Shown here: positions 11,727 to 22,989 of the stretch, piece by piece
How the letters are laid out: the number at the start of each line of letters is the position of its first letter
Position numbering within the stretch: position 1 is the stretch's first letter
NCBI GenBank assembly: GCA_028095005.1
Contig: CM051459.1
Location: forward strand, 313,040,513-313,104,512
Reading direction: 5' to 3'
From: Rhynchospora pubera
Taxonomy: Eukaryota; Streptophyta; Magnoliopsida; Poales; Cyperaceae
DNA length: 64,000 bases
Notes under the pieces: generated by a model
Told to the model about the DNA's origin: nothing
Databases searched by the model: none
The model's input: only the letters and a program-made list of their open reading frames with translations
Translations under genes and position numbers: made by a program

Positions 11727-11735
11727 GGGGGCATT
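11723..11735 (+). promoter_or_regulatory. Polypurine tract (plus-strand primer) of element 1
   Basis: GGTGGGGGGCATT lies directly before the TG that opens the LTR at 11736, the normal place for the second-strand primer. Confidence 0.75.
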
Positions 11736-14311
11736 TGTTTGCCTCTAAATTCTGCTGCGTAAAACCTTGAACAATTCCCTATTTTATCATCAAAATCCAA
11801 AACCATATAATCAAAATCCCATCCACATAACCAATGACCCAACAAAATAGCCCTGATAATTGGTCACACTGCATGAAAGGAAAACACAGAAATTCCTAAA
11901 AATGGACAGTAAATTAATTAATTACAAGGAATGCCATTATGCGCCTGTGATATCCTTATAATTAATTACCGGAGTCCTAAAAATAGAAGATTTATGGCAG
12001 CTAGATTCTTCATATTTTTATGAGAACTCATGCAAAATTTCATGCCAAATTGACCTATAGAAGGGCACCAAATAATTTTTCTAAAAATAAAGTAGCTCAA
12101 TCATCCTCAAAATTCAGTCAAATGGACAGCTCCATTTTGAAACAAATGGAGGTAAACCTCACCAAACCAAGCATAAGTGGAGGTATTTTCGGATGGGCCT
12201 TTGAACTAAAAAAAATCCGTTCTGGGCCGAGATTAAAACCCATCTAAATTGCACACCGAAATTCCCATTGATCCAACGGCTCTGATAAATCCTCATCGCA
12301 TGATCCAAGATCAACGGGCAGATCTTGATCTAAGATTAAAACAGTTGATGGAGTTTTCTGATTGGTTGGTTGAAAGGAGATGGGTCCCACAATTAAAAAA
12401 AAGGAGAAAAAGATGGATGAAACAGTACTGTTCTGACACTGCTTCGTACGCCAACGCGAAGAAGAGCTCCGCCACCGCTCGGCGCCGCCTCAGCCCCAAC
12501 TAACCTCACCAATAGGTAGGCGATGCTTCCACAATCTCAGCGACACCAAATTTGTAGAGAATCGGAGAAAGAATGACCTAATTTGGGGAATGAGGAAGCT
12601 GACTGTCAAAGGAGGAATATCCGAAATTAGGCACAAAGGGTGACGCAATTATGCAATTGAAGTGTGTTACATCTTCTCGAAGGGTTTAACAACATACCTG
12701 ATGAAGCAATTCTAAGCGAAGAAGCTTGTAGGGAAGGACGAGCTATCTCAGCTTCGAGCAAGAATGGCGATGTTGTACAAATGGAGAAGAGAGGGTTGAA
12801 TGCACTGTGGGAGGCAATAATTGAGCTTCGTGTTGAACAGGGAGCACGCACAGATGCTGTATGTGGCTTCTAATGCTACCACAGTCGGGATGCCTTCTAA
12901 CTGGATGTCTCCAGTGAAATGGGAAGGAAAAGACAAAAGGAATTGAAGGACTGGAGGGGACGATGACTGTCTTTCATCAGACTACACCCTGAAAAGAAGA
13001 ACCTAGTATGGTCCCTTGGTACCAAAACCCCAGAGATAACAGAATGGTGACGTTTCCTTCTAGTTCAAGGAGAGCCGTCCGATGGGGGCAAGAGATGAAA
13101 TGAAAGGCTATGATGGACAATCACTTTGTATGATGGAGGTGCCATGCGGTTAAGTATAGGTATAAGCATGAGGAATCATGCGCATGGATCACATCTGGCC
13201 ATTCCTTTACACATCTGACTAGATGAATGGAGGGATGTAAGTGTTGGCAACACTGCCTCAAACACAGGTGCAGCCAAAGATGCATGACATCTCATGATGC
13301 ATCAAAGCAGCACAATGTGCTTGAAAATGACATCACAAAGTAACCATGGGCATATCTGTCAATTGGGGCATGAGACAAAGCAATATGGAGCATAGTTCAA
13401 TAGGGAATGAACATAGAATTCCCATTATACCCCTCTGAACCCTGCCACATATTCCAAATTACCAATAATTAGTGGCAAAATTGGGATCATAAATGCATAA
13501 TACACACCCAATTACATAGTAGGCACCAACAGAACCAAGTAACTCATGTGAAATGCTTGGTAAATCTGGAGTTGACTATGGTCAAATTGAGATTAGGCAA
13601 ATATAAAACAAGGCATGAAGCTACTTAATGACTTCAAAAAATAGGAGAATTAGCCCAATTAAGAATGCTAAGGCCCTTCAAATCCATTGCCAACTGGATT
13701 GCAAAACACCCAACAGCAAAAGCAACAAATCAAATTAGGCCATGCATGCCTATACACAGTATTGATGGCTCAAATCATGGTAAAAACATAAAATTTACCA
13801 AGCAAGTACACTGCCTCAGACTCAATTAAGGCACTGGGCAATGTAATTTTGCACCCAGACCCCTAAGATAGCCAAAAAAAAAAGGGGCAAAGTAGCTACT
13901 CCCCTAGACCCTAACATTCAGAAACCATCACAACCTCTCATCAATGGATAGATAAAGGAAGATGTGCCACATATGCAGCAAGGTACTTGGCGCCAAGATT
14001 AACCCCTCCCTCAAGCACATCAGGAGCAAGTGTGTTTGCCAAAAAGCATGGGGCCCACATGTCATGGTAATCCACCATGGCATGTATAAGAAAGTAGAAG
14101 TGTAAGCAATCAAGCCACTGCAATTGCACAAGTGCCAAATGTCATGAGCATATTGGATGGTATGCTTGGACAGTAAAAATCAAGACTGGAGAAAGAAATG
14201 AAGAAGTAAGGCGGCAGCTCTACTTTACATCCTGTCCATCCATCAAAGATCCAGGCTAGGAAAAGATGCCATGTGTCAAGCAGATGAACATAAACCCTAG
14301 GGGCCTTCCCC

Positions 14312-14318
14312 TATAAAA
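14312..14318 (+). promoter_or_regulatory. LTR TATA box (element 1 copy)
   Basis: TATAAAA in the context CCCCTATAAAAGAAGATG. A purine-rich leader follows, so transcription probably starts about 30 bases downstream, placing the U3/R border near 14345. Confidence 0.6.
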
Positions 14319-14599
14319 GAAGATGATCACCACCAAAAACAAAAAAAGAGAGAATCGATAGACGAGAAACTCTGCTAGTTTTTATACTTACTATAAACAG
14401 AGAAAGAGGGGTAATTGTCAGAAGAAAGGTAGAGAGTTGTTTATATTAAGCTTAATACAAATCCATTCTAAAAGAATTCTTTTCTCTCTGAATTTCTTTC
14501 TCTATTCTTGTGTTCTCTCTTGTTTCACTTGTTGATATTGAAGCTGGGTGTTGATTACAAAGGAGTCCTCATGTAAATAACTCATTAATATTGTTTCGG

Positions 14600-14940
14600 G
14601 GCCCAAAGACATGGGCAAGGGGTGCTTGCCTGAGAGCGCACGCTTGCCTGTGTCAATGAGCCCCCCCTTAAAGTAAAAAGAAATACATAAGTTCTAAAGA
14701 ATAAAATTCTGTGGAGAAGCATGATTTTGTGTGTGAGGGGTACTTGCCAGAGAGCGTACACTCATGCACTTAACTATGCTTCAAATACTGGTAATAATTG
14801 CTTTTAAAGTCATGTTCAAATCTGTGTCAAAATATGTCCTAATATTTTAAGGGGATACTGAGAATAAAGCCTGATGAAGGGGCATGGCTCTGTGTGTGAG
14901 GGGTGCTTGCCAGAGAGCGCACACTCATGCACTTAGTCAT
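14600..14940 (+). repeat. Threefold repeat around GGGGTGCTTGCC...GAGAGCGCAC in the LTR
   Basis: Three copies start near 14615, 14738 and 14900. Each has GGGGT(G/A)CTTGCC, then GAGAGCG(C/T)(A)C, then (except the first) CACTCATGCACTTA. GTGC and GCAC at the edges could pair. The same three copies are in the other LTR near 52034, 52160 and 52322. Confidence 0.75.
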
Positions 14941-16712
14941 GTCTCAACATCAGTAATAGTTATGCTAGTTGTTATGCAAAGAACAAACAACAAATGAATT
15001 TGAAATTGGCAAAACGCAATGAAGTGAGAAGTTGGGGGTATATAAAGAAATGCAAGAAAACCTGTGTCCAGTACAGAAATTAAGAAGGTCTTCTCCTGAT
15101 ATGCAGTAAATGAGGGCTATTTTGTTAAAAAAAAATATAAATAAACACATGTTGTCAAATCTGCCTTATTGGAATAGATATTTTCCTAAAAAAAGAGGGG
15201 GGTTTCAAATCAGTAGCAGTCATAATGGCATAAAAATAGAGTTAAGTCTATAAACAAAGAAGGGGAGGTTAGATTAAAATTACCAAAAGAACACAACAAA
15301 CAAAAAAAATACATATAAAAGAGTCATTTCACCCTCCTAAAATATTTTTTTTTTATCCTCCTGAAAGTGTCTTGTCCGATTCAAGTAAAAGGCATATGCA
15401 TAACATCAGTAGGAGTATGTCTAAATATGGTTGAAAGGTTATTCAAAAAAAAAAAAGAGAAAATCTCAATATGTTTCAATTTTAAAAAAAAAACTTTACT
15501 GAGTTTTGTCTAAAGAGAGAGGGTAAAAAATATATATATACACATCTGTACAATTTTAAGAAAAAATGGAAATATGCCTTAAAGATCAAATGCCCAATGA
15601 AATTTCAACATCTCTTTGATTAAAGGAAATATATTAAAAACACACAGCCTCTTAAGAAAGAAGAAAACATGTTGACACTTCTATCATGAGCGTATGGAAT
15701 ATGGTAAGTATGATGACTAAAATTGAAGTACTAAGGTTCAAATTGATGTCACTAACAACCGTATGGAGTCTCCCTGGTGCTCGATAAACAATCTCCAGTA
15801 AAGAATTGCCACCCCGATTCCTCGACAGATGATAAGTGCAACAGAGGGAATACATTCTTAGTAAGAGGATGATGACAAAATTGACAGTAGAACTGAAGGG
15901 AGGAGGAAGAGACGATCCCATAAAGCCTGTTTCTGGTCGAAATGATGGTCGAAGCGCCGGAGTCAACGATGACCGTTGCGGAGGTCAACAAAATCGGAAA
16001 GAACTGGGGGAGAAAGGAGTAGTTTAGAAGAGGGAGCGAAATGAACCGGGCGTACGGTCTCGAGCATGAACCAATCGACTAGGCCAGCCCCCGATCTAGC
16101 CCCTTCTTGATCTTCTATGGCACCTTGCACGCAGCGGGCCCCTGACAAGCAAACAGCAAACAGCACCACTACAACCAATCAGAAAATCTCTGCGAAACAG
16201 AAAACTTCAAAAATGCATTAAAAATAGCTAGATTGTCAGAAAAATTCTCATAAAATATCAAAATGTCAGGGAAAATATGAGGAATGTTTTGATGTGTCAT
16301 GTTATGCTAAAACACCAAAGTACAAAATATATTTTTTTAATATCAATAGGTTTAAGGGATAACCTTAAGTAAAAAAAATAATAATAATGATAAATTTATA
16401 TTTATATGGCTAAATATATAAAAAAAGGGGAAATAAAAAAAATCATTTTGAATATTCTATGTTCCGGACAGCAGGCACATTTGAACAGATTATGTTCTGG
16501 ACAGCAGGTACGCTTGAACATTTTATGTTCTGGACAACAGGTACATCTGACATTTCTTGGTCTGAACAACAGGCACAGTCAAGCATTGAAATTTCCAAAC
16601 AAAATTGAAATCACCAAGAAGGTCAAAGATAAGTTTAAAAGTACAAACTTAAAAGTCCAAACTCAAAAGTCCAAAATCCTAAAGTGAAAATTAAAAGTCC
16701 AAACCTGAAACT

Positions 16713-16812
16713 AACACAAAGTCCAAAAATGACACAAAGTCTAAAAGTGACACAAAGTCTAAAAGTGACACAAAGTCAAAATGACACAAAGTCTAAAGTG
16801 ACATAAAGTCTT
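16713..16812 (+). repeat. LTR minisatellite, short allele (about six units of GACACAAAGTCTAAAAGT)
   Basis: Units of about 14-18 bases, GACACAAAGTC followed by variable A-rich spacers. The same site in the other LTR holds about two dozen units. Confidence 0.85.
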
Positions 16813-16922
16813 AAAAGTCAAAAGTTCGTCCCTTCAAGACTGCATCGCGTTTCGCCTTGAAGGAGACACCCTCCTGATATTCAGATTGAGATAAAGGAAA
16901 AGTCAATTCTGAATGATCACTG

Positions 16923-17285
16923 AAGTTCCTGTCAAGAGAAGGCATAGCGCATCTGTACTCGCGACTTGAACGAAAATCCCAAAAATCCCTAAGTTCCCCA
17001 AACGACTGAGAACTGACCTAGAATACCCTATTTTCTAGCGTTGGACTCAAATCTAACAGCCTGTTTCTACAAGTTCACAGCATGTTTGACCAGAAGCAGA
17101 CTGAAATCTAATGCCCAGGTGACCAGAAGAAAAGTCAACCAGTGGCCATCACCTAAGTTCATGTCAAGAGAAGGCATAGCGCATCTGTACTCGCGACTTG
17201 AACGAAATCCCAAAATCTCTAAATCTCTAAACGATTGAGGATTGATCTAGGATACCAAATTTCCTAGTATCGAACTCAAAAATCT
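16923..17285 (+). repeat. Direct duplication in the LTR, offset 231 bp
   Basis: GTCAAGAGAAGGCATAGCGC and the following roughly 120 bases occur first near 16930 and again near 17161, the second with several small differences. Both copies are also in the other LTR near 54654 and 54885. Confidence 0.8.
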
Positions 17286-17729
17286 TTAATGGCACTAAGC
17301 CTGGCCCAGCAAAGTAAAAACAATCTAAATGTCTTAAAATGTGAAACTAAACCACATCATTCATGTTTGCATGGCTCTGTTAAAATAGCTGCCCTTCTGC
17401 GTTGCTTTGCATCCTGAAACTCCCCATCAAGACACAATCCTTTTTATTAAAACGGACTTCATCCACTTTACGACATTTAAACTTTGATTATCCCGGTCTA
17501 GAGGTGCTCTTAGCTCAGTTCATAACTGAGTCCGGAGGTAATTAACAGTAGGGGCTTGCGCCTACTGGAAAAAAAGGACCTACGACAAACAATCAACTCT
17601 CGAGGTACTTAGAGCCGCATTAGTGCCCTTCGTTCGTTCGGAATGGGCAGTAACGACGGGTCTCAAGATGCTCGAGGGGTATCTGATCCGCATGTTCTTC
17701 GCCCCATAGAGGACTATCTGATCTTCCGT

Positions 17730-20200
17730 AGAGGACTATTTGAGTTGTATATCGGATCCGCTCCACATTCAGACTAATTGGAAGGTTATTAGTTCTCTTA
17801 TCAGACTTCTCAGCCTTTCGAATGTGAACCCGTTTGGCCCTTCCGACCAACTCCGGCTATCGCGGCTTTCAAAGAGAAGCTCTGTCGCATTGTGGGAGTG
17901 AGGAGAATACATTCCTGGGGTCAGTTTGCGATGCATCTCGTTTGTTTGGTGGGGAAGCCAATAACTAGTACGACAGCACAGGTGAGTGACTGAGTGGTAC
18001 CGATGCGTCAAAATATTTAATAATCTTTGAAATATTTTGTTCCATATTTTTCAGGTGCAGCTATGTAAAGGATTTCACTAGCTTTATCCGGTCTAATTTT
18101 GTGTTGTATATGGCATGGAGAAGAAAACCAGAACAGCAATGCTTGCCAGCGATTGGGCTCAAGGCTGTAGATATTTTTAGTTTGTTTTTTTCTCTTTTAT
18201 TTGAGATTTTCTTTGGATTTTTGCAAATCGATTGATGCTAATTTTTTTATTAGAGTACTTGAACGATGTGTGGATGTACTCTCCATTAGTATATGGATAT
18301 CTATTTTATTAACTAGTGCTTATTCTCTAAAATAATAATATCATTTGTGGCTGCTTTTTTTAGAAAGAATGAACCAGCAACATGATAGACAGTCTATATT
18401 CTGTATAAAGCAATTTTGCGTTCCTGCTTAGTCTATTTGAACATTAACATACAACTTGGGCAAATTATTCACGCAATTGACATCAAATATTAACACAGAA
18501 ATAGTTCAACTTATATAAATCCAAACATTAATATAAGGCTAATATAATTCAAACATAAACAAACAACATAATAGCACTAATTATTTATTCCAAATTGACC
18601 AACACTGAGTCACCAACAGAACTAAAATTACAAAAATCAAAATATCATTTCTTCTGACTTCTCTTCACTCTAAATACATCAAATAGAAATTCAATTGTTC
18701 TTTCTTTCAAATTTGTACCACACCGGCAGTGCTCCACATGTAAAGGTGTATGAAGTCATCACTCAGACTCAAATTTGTATGAAGCTGGAGAGGCACACCA
18801 ACTTTCTACAATACCAAACTTCAAATTAGATGCAAGCAAGATCAATATACTATTCACTTATACCAGTATCAGTATTCATTCCACTATTTCAAAATCAGGT
18901 AGTTTAATGCTTGCAAAACTTATGCATAAAGATGGTAACGTAAATAAAACTAAGATTAATCAAATTTAATTCAAGACCCCAATCTGATTGGATTGCAAAG
19001 AGTTGCAACTTAGATCTTCCAACTCCACTTACATTTTCAACGTCAAGGTGTTAACTCTATATCAAAAATTAGCATCCTATCTTAAATTAATGTTAAAATT
19101 ACAGCGCACATTTTGGAGCCAGGGTGTAGACATGAACATTAAGAACCAAATGTAAAAATTAATTTCAAGAACTTAATGTGTTAGAACAAAAACGGATATG
19201 ATTAAAAGCCTATTTGTTCCTGCACAAAAGTTGAAAATTAAGTCATAAAAGAGAGAGAGAATGGACTTGCTGCTACATGTAAAGGCAGATTGCAGAAAAA
19301 GAGTCGGCAAGGGAAGAGCATGGGCAAAAGGCATCCTTTATTGACGCAAGAGAGGATCTCACTGACAGCAAGGTGAAGGTGTCCCTTTATCGACGCAAGA
19401 GAGGGAGGAAGATTATTCTAGGTTTCGGCGAGAGGTTTGAGAAGGGGGTTGGGTGGCGCCGGAGATTGGGGTGGGTGCCGTAGATGGGGAAGTAGGGATC
19501 AAAATCGCCAAGCAAAAGGAAGCAGAGCCGAGAGGAAAAACTCCGATTCATTTGGGTTTAGTCTGGATCGAATGGGTTCCAATTCGATCAAGGGTAAAAA
19601 GGTCACAAATTATCAGTTTAATTATTTAATAATATTTTATAACATAATATATGTCAAAAGGGCAAATAAAGGAGGCGGTCTAATTTTCGGGGGGCAAAAT
19701 CAAGAGTTTGAACTTTCGGGGGCAAATGCTGTATTTCCTCAGTTTTGAGGGGTACAGAAAAAATTTTCCCCAATATATAGGATCATGATGTTGGTATTCC
19801 GTAAAATTTCTATGGTCAACTAAATTAGTAAAATTTCTATGGTGCTCAACGTACGTAATAAGATACAAAAAATACGAATGCTAAGTATTTTTTATTTGCT
19901 TATTTAAGAAATATATCCTTATTAGCCTCCTATTTGTTTATTTTTTTTTCAAGAACCAATGAATCTCTTTGGCGAGATAAGGAAAAGGAGGGAGAGCAAA
20001 GGTCAGGGGTATTTTAGTCTTAAATGTTGTAAATTGAATTTTCAGAATTATTATATCATTTAAACTAGTCAAAAGGGTAAATAGCAACATTAATGATGAT
20101 TTGAGGGATATATGGCTAATATTAAAGAATAGAAGGGTATATGACTAAATAGAGAAGATTTGAAGGGCATACGGCTGATTTTGCCTATTTTATATTATAG
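17730..20200. other. Intergenic DNA with no recognised gene; possible small host exon and transposon-end-like stretches
   Basis: Just after the truncated LTR, plus-strand 17850-17972 reads as about 39 codons ending at a consensus donor (CAG-GTGAGT). A T-rich CAG acceptor at 18054 would add 9 codons and a stop. I do not recognise the peptide. From 18240 to 19240 the DNA is AT-rich with nothing identified. At 19325-19415 a CCTTTAT(T/C)GACGCAAGAGAGG segment occurs twice. Around 19670-19740 and 20080-20190 are G-rich phrases of a style common at plant DNA-transposon ends, but I could not pair them. Confidence 0.4.
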
Positions 20201-20369
20201 TTAATTTTTTTTCTCTTCAAATATATGAGTTATTAACTTATTTTTGAATAAATAATTTGTTCCAATTTTTCACCCGATTTTTTCCGAGTAATCCGATTCG
20301 ATTCCTATGACCAACAGTCCGAGTCCGATTCCGATTTCGAGTTTGAGAACCATGGTTGCAGGATTATAT

Positions 20370-20660
20370 CTGTGCTTTATTTTTACCACAGGTATCCTCT
20401 GGTTATGGCAGAAAATGCATATGATTTGTTTTTTATTGAAACGACTACATTATTTCAGGGTGGTTGTCCATGGAATTACCTCAAAATACTTGATCAATTC
20501 AAAACCATTTGGTCCGATTGGACCCCAATATATCTCTTCCCCTCCTCTTTTCATTAGAAAAAGCTGTTGTTGACAAAAAAACATACAAGCAGTAATATTT
20601 TAGCTGATCGTTTAGCTGGGAAAGGAATCAGACACGAGATATACTCTTATGCACAGGTAT
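20370..20660 (+). pseudogene. LINE RNase H fragment
   Basis: A decayed stretch resembling the C-terminal RNase H domain (RVT_3 type) of plant L1-like LINEs. An acidic, aromatic-rich segment from about 20395 leads, after a stop near 20557, to ILADRLAGKGI at about 20600-20632, matching the conserved 'N-x-x-A-D-x-L-A' end of that domain. No RT is attached; the RT remnant at 23 kb is separate. Confidence 0.5.
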
Positions 20661-20713
20661 CTACTGGTCTTAACTCTTACTTGGTCTCCTAACGAGTATA
20701 AGCTTATGTTCCT

Positions 20714-20860
20714 AAGCTTCCGTTTGGATGAGAGAAGAAGAAGGAGGAAGAAGGAAGAAGGAAGAAAAAAATTATAAACAATTCAAACTCTTCACAAAGT
20801 TACACACTTCCCAATACTTCTTTCCACTTCTTCCCTTCTTCCCTTCTTCCCACATTGATT
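20714..20860. mobile_element. Truncated Tourist-like MITE
   Basis: It starts GCTTCCGTTTGGATG and shares CAAACTCTTCACAAAGTTACACACTTCCCAAT with the complete MITE at 47985-48173 (interrupted here by one base difference). The right terminal repeat is missing, replaced near 20860 by the next block. Confidence 0.5.
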
Positions 20861-20901
20861 ATGAATAAGGAGTTAAGAAATTTATTTAAAATGAAAATTA
20901 G

Positions 20902-21156
20902 ATGGAGAATGATCAAAACGTCAATAAGGTGGGGGAGGAATCCAAGGTGGGGGAGGAAACACCTAAGGTGGTGTCAAAAAGGGTCCCGTTTTACGGACCT
21001 CTCAAAAGAAGGGCTGTCTCGGCTGTACGTCGTCTTCCTCCAGGCTGTGAAAGGGGTCCTGATTTTAGTATGGGAGTTAAAATAGATGAGGGATCCAGTG
21101 AGAATAAGGAGGTGGAGAAGAATAAGGAGGAGAAGAATAAGGAAGAGAAGAATTAG
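20902..21156 (+). pseudogene. Fragment of a SUVH-like histone methyltransferase gene (tentative)
   Basis: Eighty-four codons open with MENDQN and contain KRRAVSAVRRLPPGC about residue 36-50. This resembles the 'K-R-R-x-x-S-A-V-R-x-F-P-P-G-C' stretch upstream of the SRA domain in SUVH5/6-type H3K9 methyltransferases. The SRA, pre-SET and SET domains are absent. The end is a repeated K-E-E-K-N tail. It lies just upstream of a CACTA end, so capture by a transposon is a reasonable reading. The family call rests on one motif. Confidence 0.4.
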
Positions 21157-21310
21157 GGTTGAATTGTCTTAGGAATTAATAAAATTATCTATGTTATTTT
21201 GTGTGAACTTTATTTATGTAATTTGAAGTTTATGTTATTTGTGTATGAATTCATGTTTGAATATTAGTGTGTTTTAATTAAATGAATTTTAAATTTATGT
21301 AATTTCAAGT

Positions 21311-21680
21311 CTTCTGTAACGGTTATTACCTAATAACCGTTACAGAAGTTCTCCAAACACCACACCTTCCGTCCACAATACCATAACGGTTATTAGACAA
21401 TAACCGTTACAGAAGACTGGATTCTGTAACGGTTATTATCTAATAACCGTTACACATGTTCTACAAAAAACAGTATCAGATTTTCCTTTGAGTATACCAT
21501 AACGGTTATTAGATAATAACCGTTACAGAAGAGGGGGCTACTGTAACGGTTGTTGTCTAATAACCGTTATAGATCTGTAACGGTTATTAGACATTCTGTA
21601 ACGGGGGCTACAGTAACGTTTCGTGTACCGTTACAGAAGTCTTTTATTAACCGTTACAGAAGCCAAAATTTCGCGTAGTG
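21311..21680. mobile_element. CACTA transposon end with palindromic subterminal repeats
   Basis: The block ends TCGCGTAGTG (21671-21680), the complement of a CACTACGCGA terminus as expected of CACTA (En/Spm) elements. Inside, TAACGGTTATTA and its complement form near-perfect palindromes at 21311-21348, 21384-21409, 21424-21453, 21500-21525 and 21544-21569, plus single half-copies to 21660. Arrays of one short motif in both orientations are the usual transposase-binding region of CACTA ends. I did not find the matching left end. Confidence 0.75.
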
Positions 21681-22985
21681 GTAGGCATACACCAATACAT
21701 GATAATTATGGAGGCATAAGAAGTTATTTACTTAAAAAAATTCCTCATGTACACTATGGGGTTAACATAAATGAAAGCAATAGTGAGTAAGCAAAATTGG
21801 GACAACCAGTGATAATGGTTACTCACACAGAAAGAAATGTGCAAATTAGGACATCCGTCTTAACTGTTGTGTCGCTATCCTCAGTAATTTCATTTGTTCT
21901 ATAAAAATACTGATAAACCATGAAATCAGATTTATGGGTAGTAGGTGGTATGTGATAGTCATAGTACAGATTTATATATTTTGAACTTTTACTGTGATAC
22001 TTGGCTGTTGAATCATTTATTTCAATATTGATTGAGAAATTTGTTAAATGTAATTGGACAATGAGCTTAAGCATGTCCAAATGTTGATTTGGAAACCCAA
22101 CAAATTCTTGATGCGCAAATTTATTGCTTGTAGTAAGAAATTTTACAAAATCTGAAATTTTGTTCCAAATATGTATAATTTTGATAAATAAACTCTCCAA
22201 AACTATATCGCACAAGAAAAGAATGGTTTTATTTGATTAAAATACACCTTAGAAATCATTATTTGCAGGTTGTGCTGAATAAATTGGATGTTTTCTTAGA
22301 TTTTCATTATTCCATGAATATATCGACAAAAAATATGTAAAGAATCGACAAAAATTTGTAAAGATTCCAAAAATATATACCCCCACAATCTTCAGATTTA
22401 TTTTCCAAAAAAATTATAAAATTCTCCAATTAAAAATGGAAACTTAAGCATTTAATGGACCAAATCAAATATGGTCAAATGTGTTTATTGATTATTTTTT
22501 AATTTGCCTTTGAGAAAAACAATTTTAAGATGTACTCAATGAAATTAGCAAGAAAAATATCTAGCAGAAAATATTAAATGACGTTGGATTTATTACTATT
22601 TAAGTATTGATGTAATTCTATTTATTTCATGGCTCCAATTAGAGTCATATTTTCCATATATTCTAATTGAGTCAACATCATCGGCCAATTAAAGCAAGGA
22701 ATTGATCAAATGAACAAATATGGAATATGTAGACAGATGATGAAAATAATTACCGTAGAAATTTGGAATGTAATATATAACAGAAATGGGAGAAAGATCA
22801 TTGGCTGATTCAAAAATTATTTTTACATTTTAAATTAGATTTTGATTAATATGTTAATCAAGATAGTGAGACATCATGTGCATATGAAATCGACTAATGG
22901 CAGCTACGAGACGATCTAAAAAATGCAATTTTTTTTGTAGCTACATTCAGACAATTCAAATAGACGGAGCTGCTGTTTCTGATAA
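21681..22985. other. AT-rich DNA; one unrecognised minus-strand ORF
   Basis: Nothing firmly identifiable. A 130-codon frame on the minus strand (22215-21823) starts MCDIVLESL and has no motif I recognise and no clear promoter. Base composition matches the surroundings. It could be a decayed transposon gene or chance. Confidence 0.3.
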
Positions 22986-22989
22986 AAAA

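Larger units (their letters stand above)
11736..17729 (+). mobile_element. 3' LTR of giant Tat/Ogre-like element 1 (5994 bp, lacks its last 25 bases)
   Basis: It begins TGTTTGCCTC right after the polypurine tract and is near-identical to 49154-55452. Similarity stops at 17729, 25 bases short of the CA end seen in the other copy, where TAGAGGACTAT is repeated, as at a microhomology junction. Inside are a TATA box, a threefold repeat, a short minisatellite and a 231-bp direct duplication. Short ORFs shared by the two copies (for example at 12664) show no protein-family features. Relative to the other copy it has an extra 22-base stretch near 15075 and a much shorter minisatellite. Confidence 0.92.

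Noticed and set aside
12664..12873. 69-codon frame shared by both giant LTRs (also 50084-50293)
   Set aside because: It lies upstream of the LTR TATA box, and the sharing reflects LTR identity. No recognisable protein.
17500..17560. tRNA-like look of GCTCTTAGCTCAGTTCATAA in the LTR
   Set aside because: It resembles a D-arm phrase but no anticodon or T-arm follows, and it is part of the LTR.
17850..18085. Possible last exons of a host gene next to the truncated LTR
   Set aside because: The splice signals are good but the peptide is short and unrecognised, and there is no upstream exon. Mentioned only in the gap entry.
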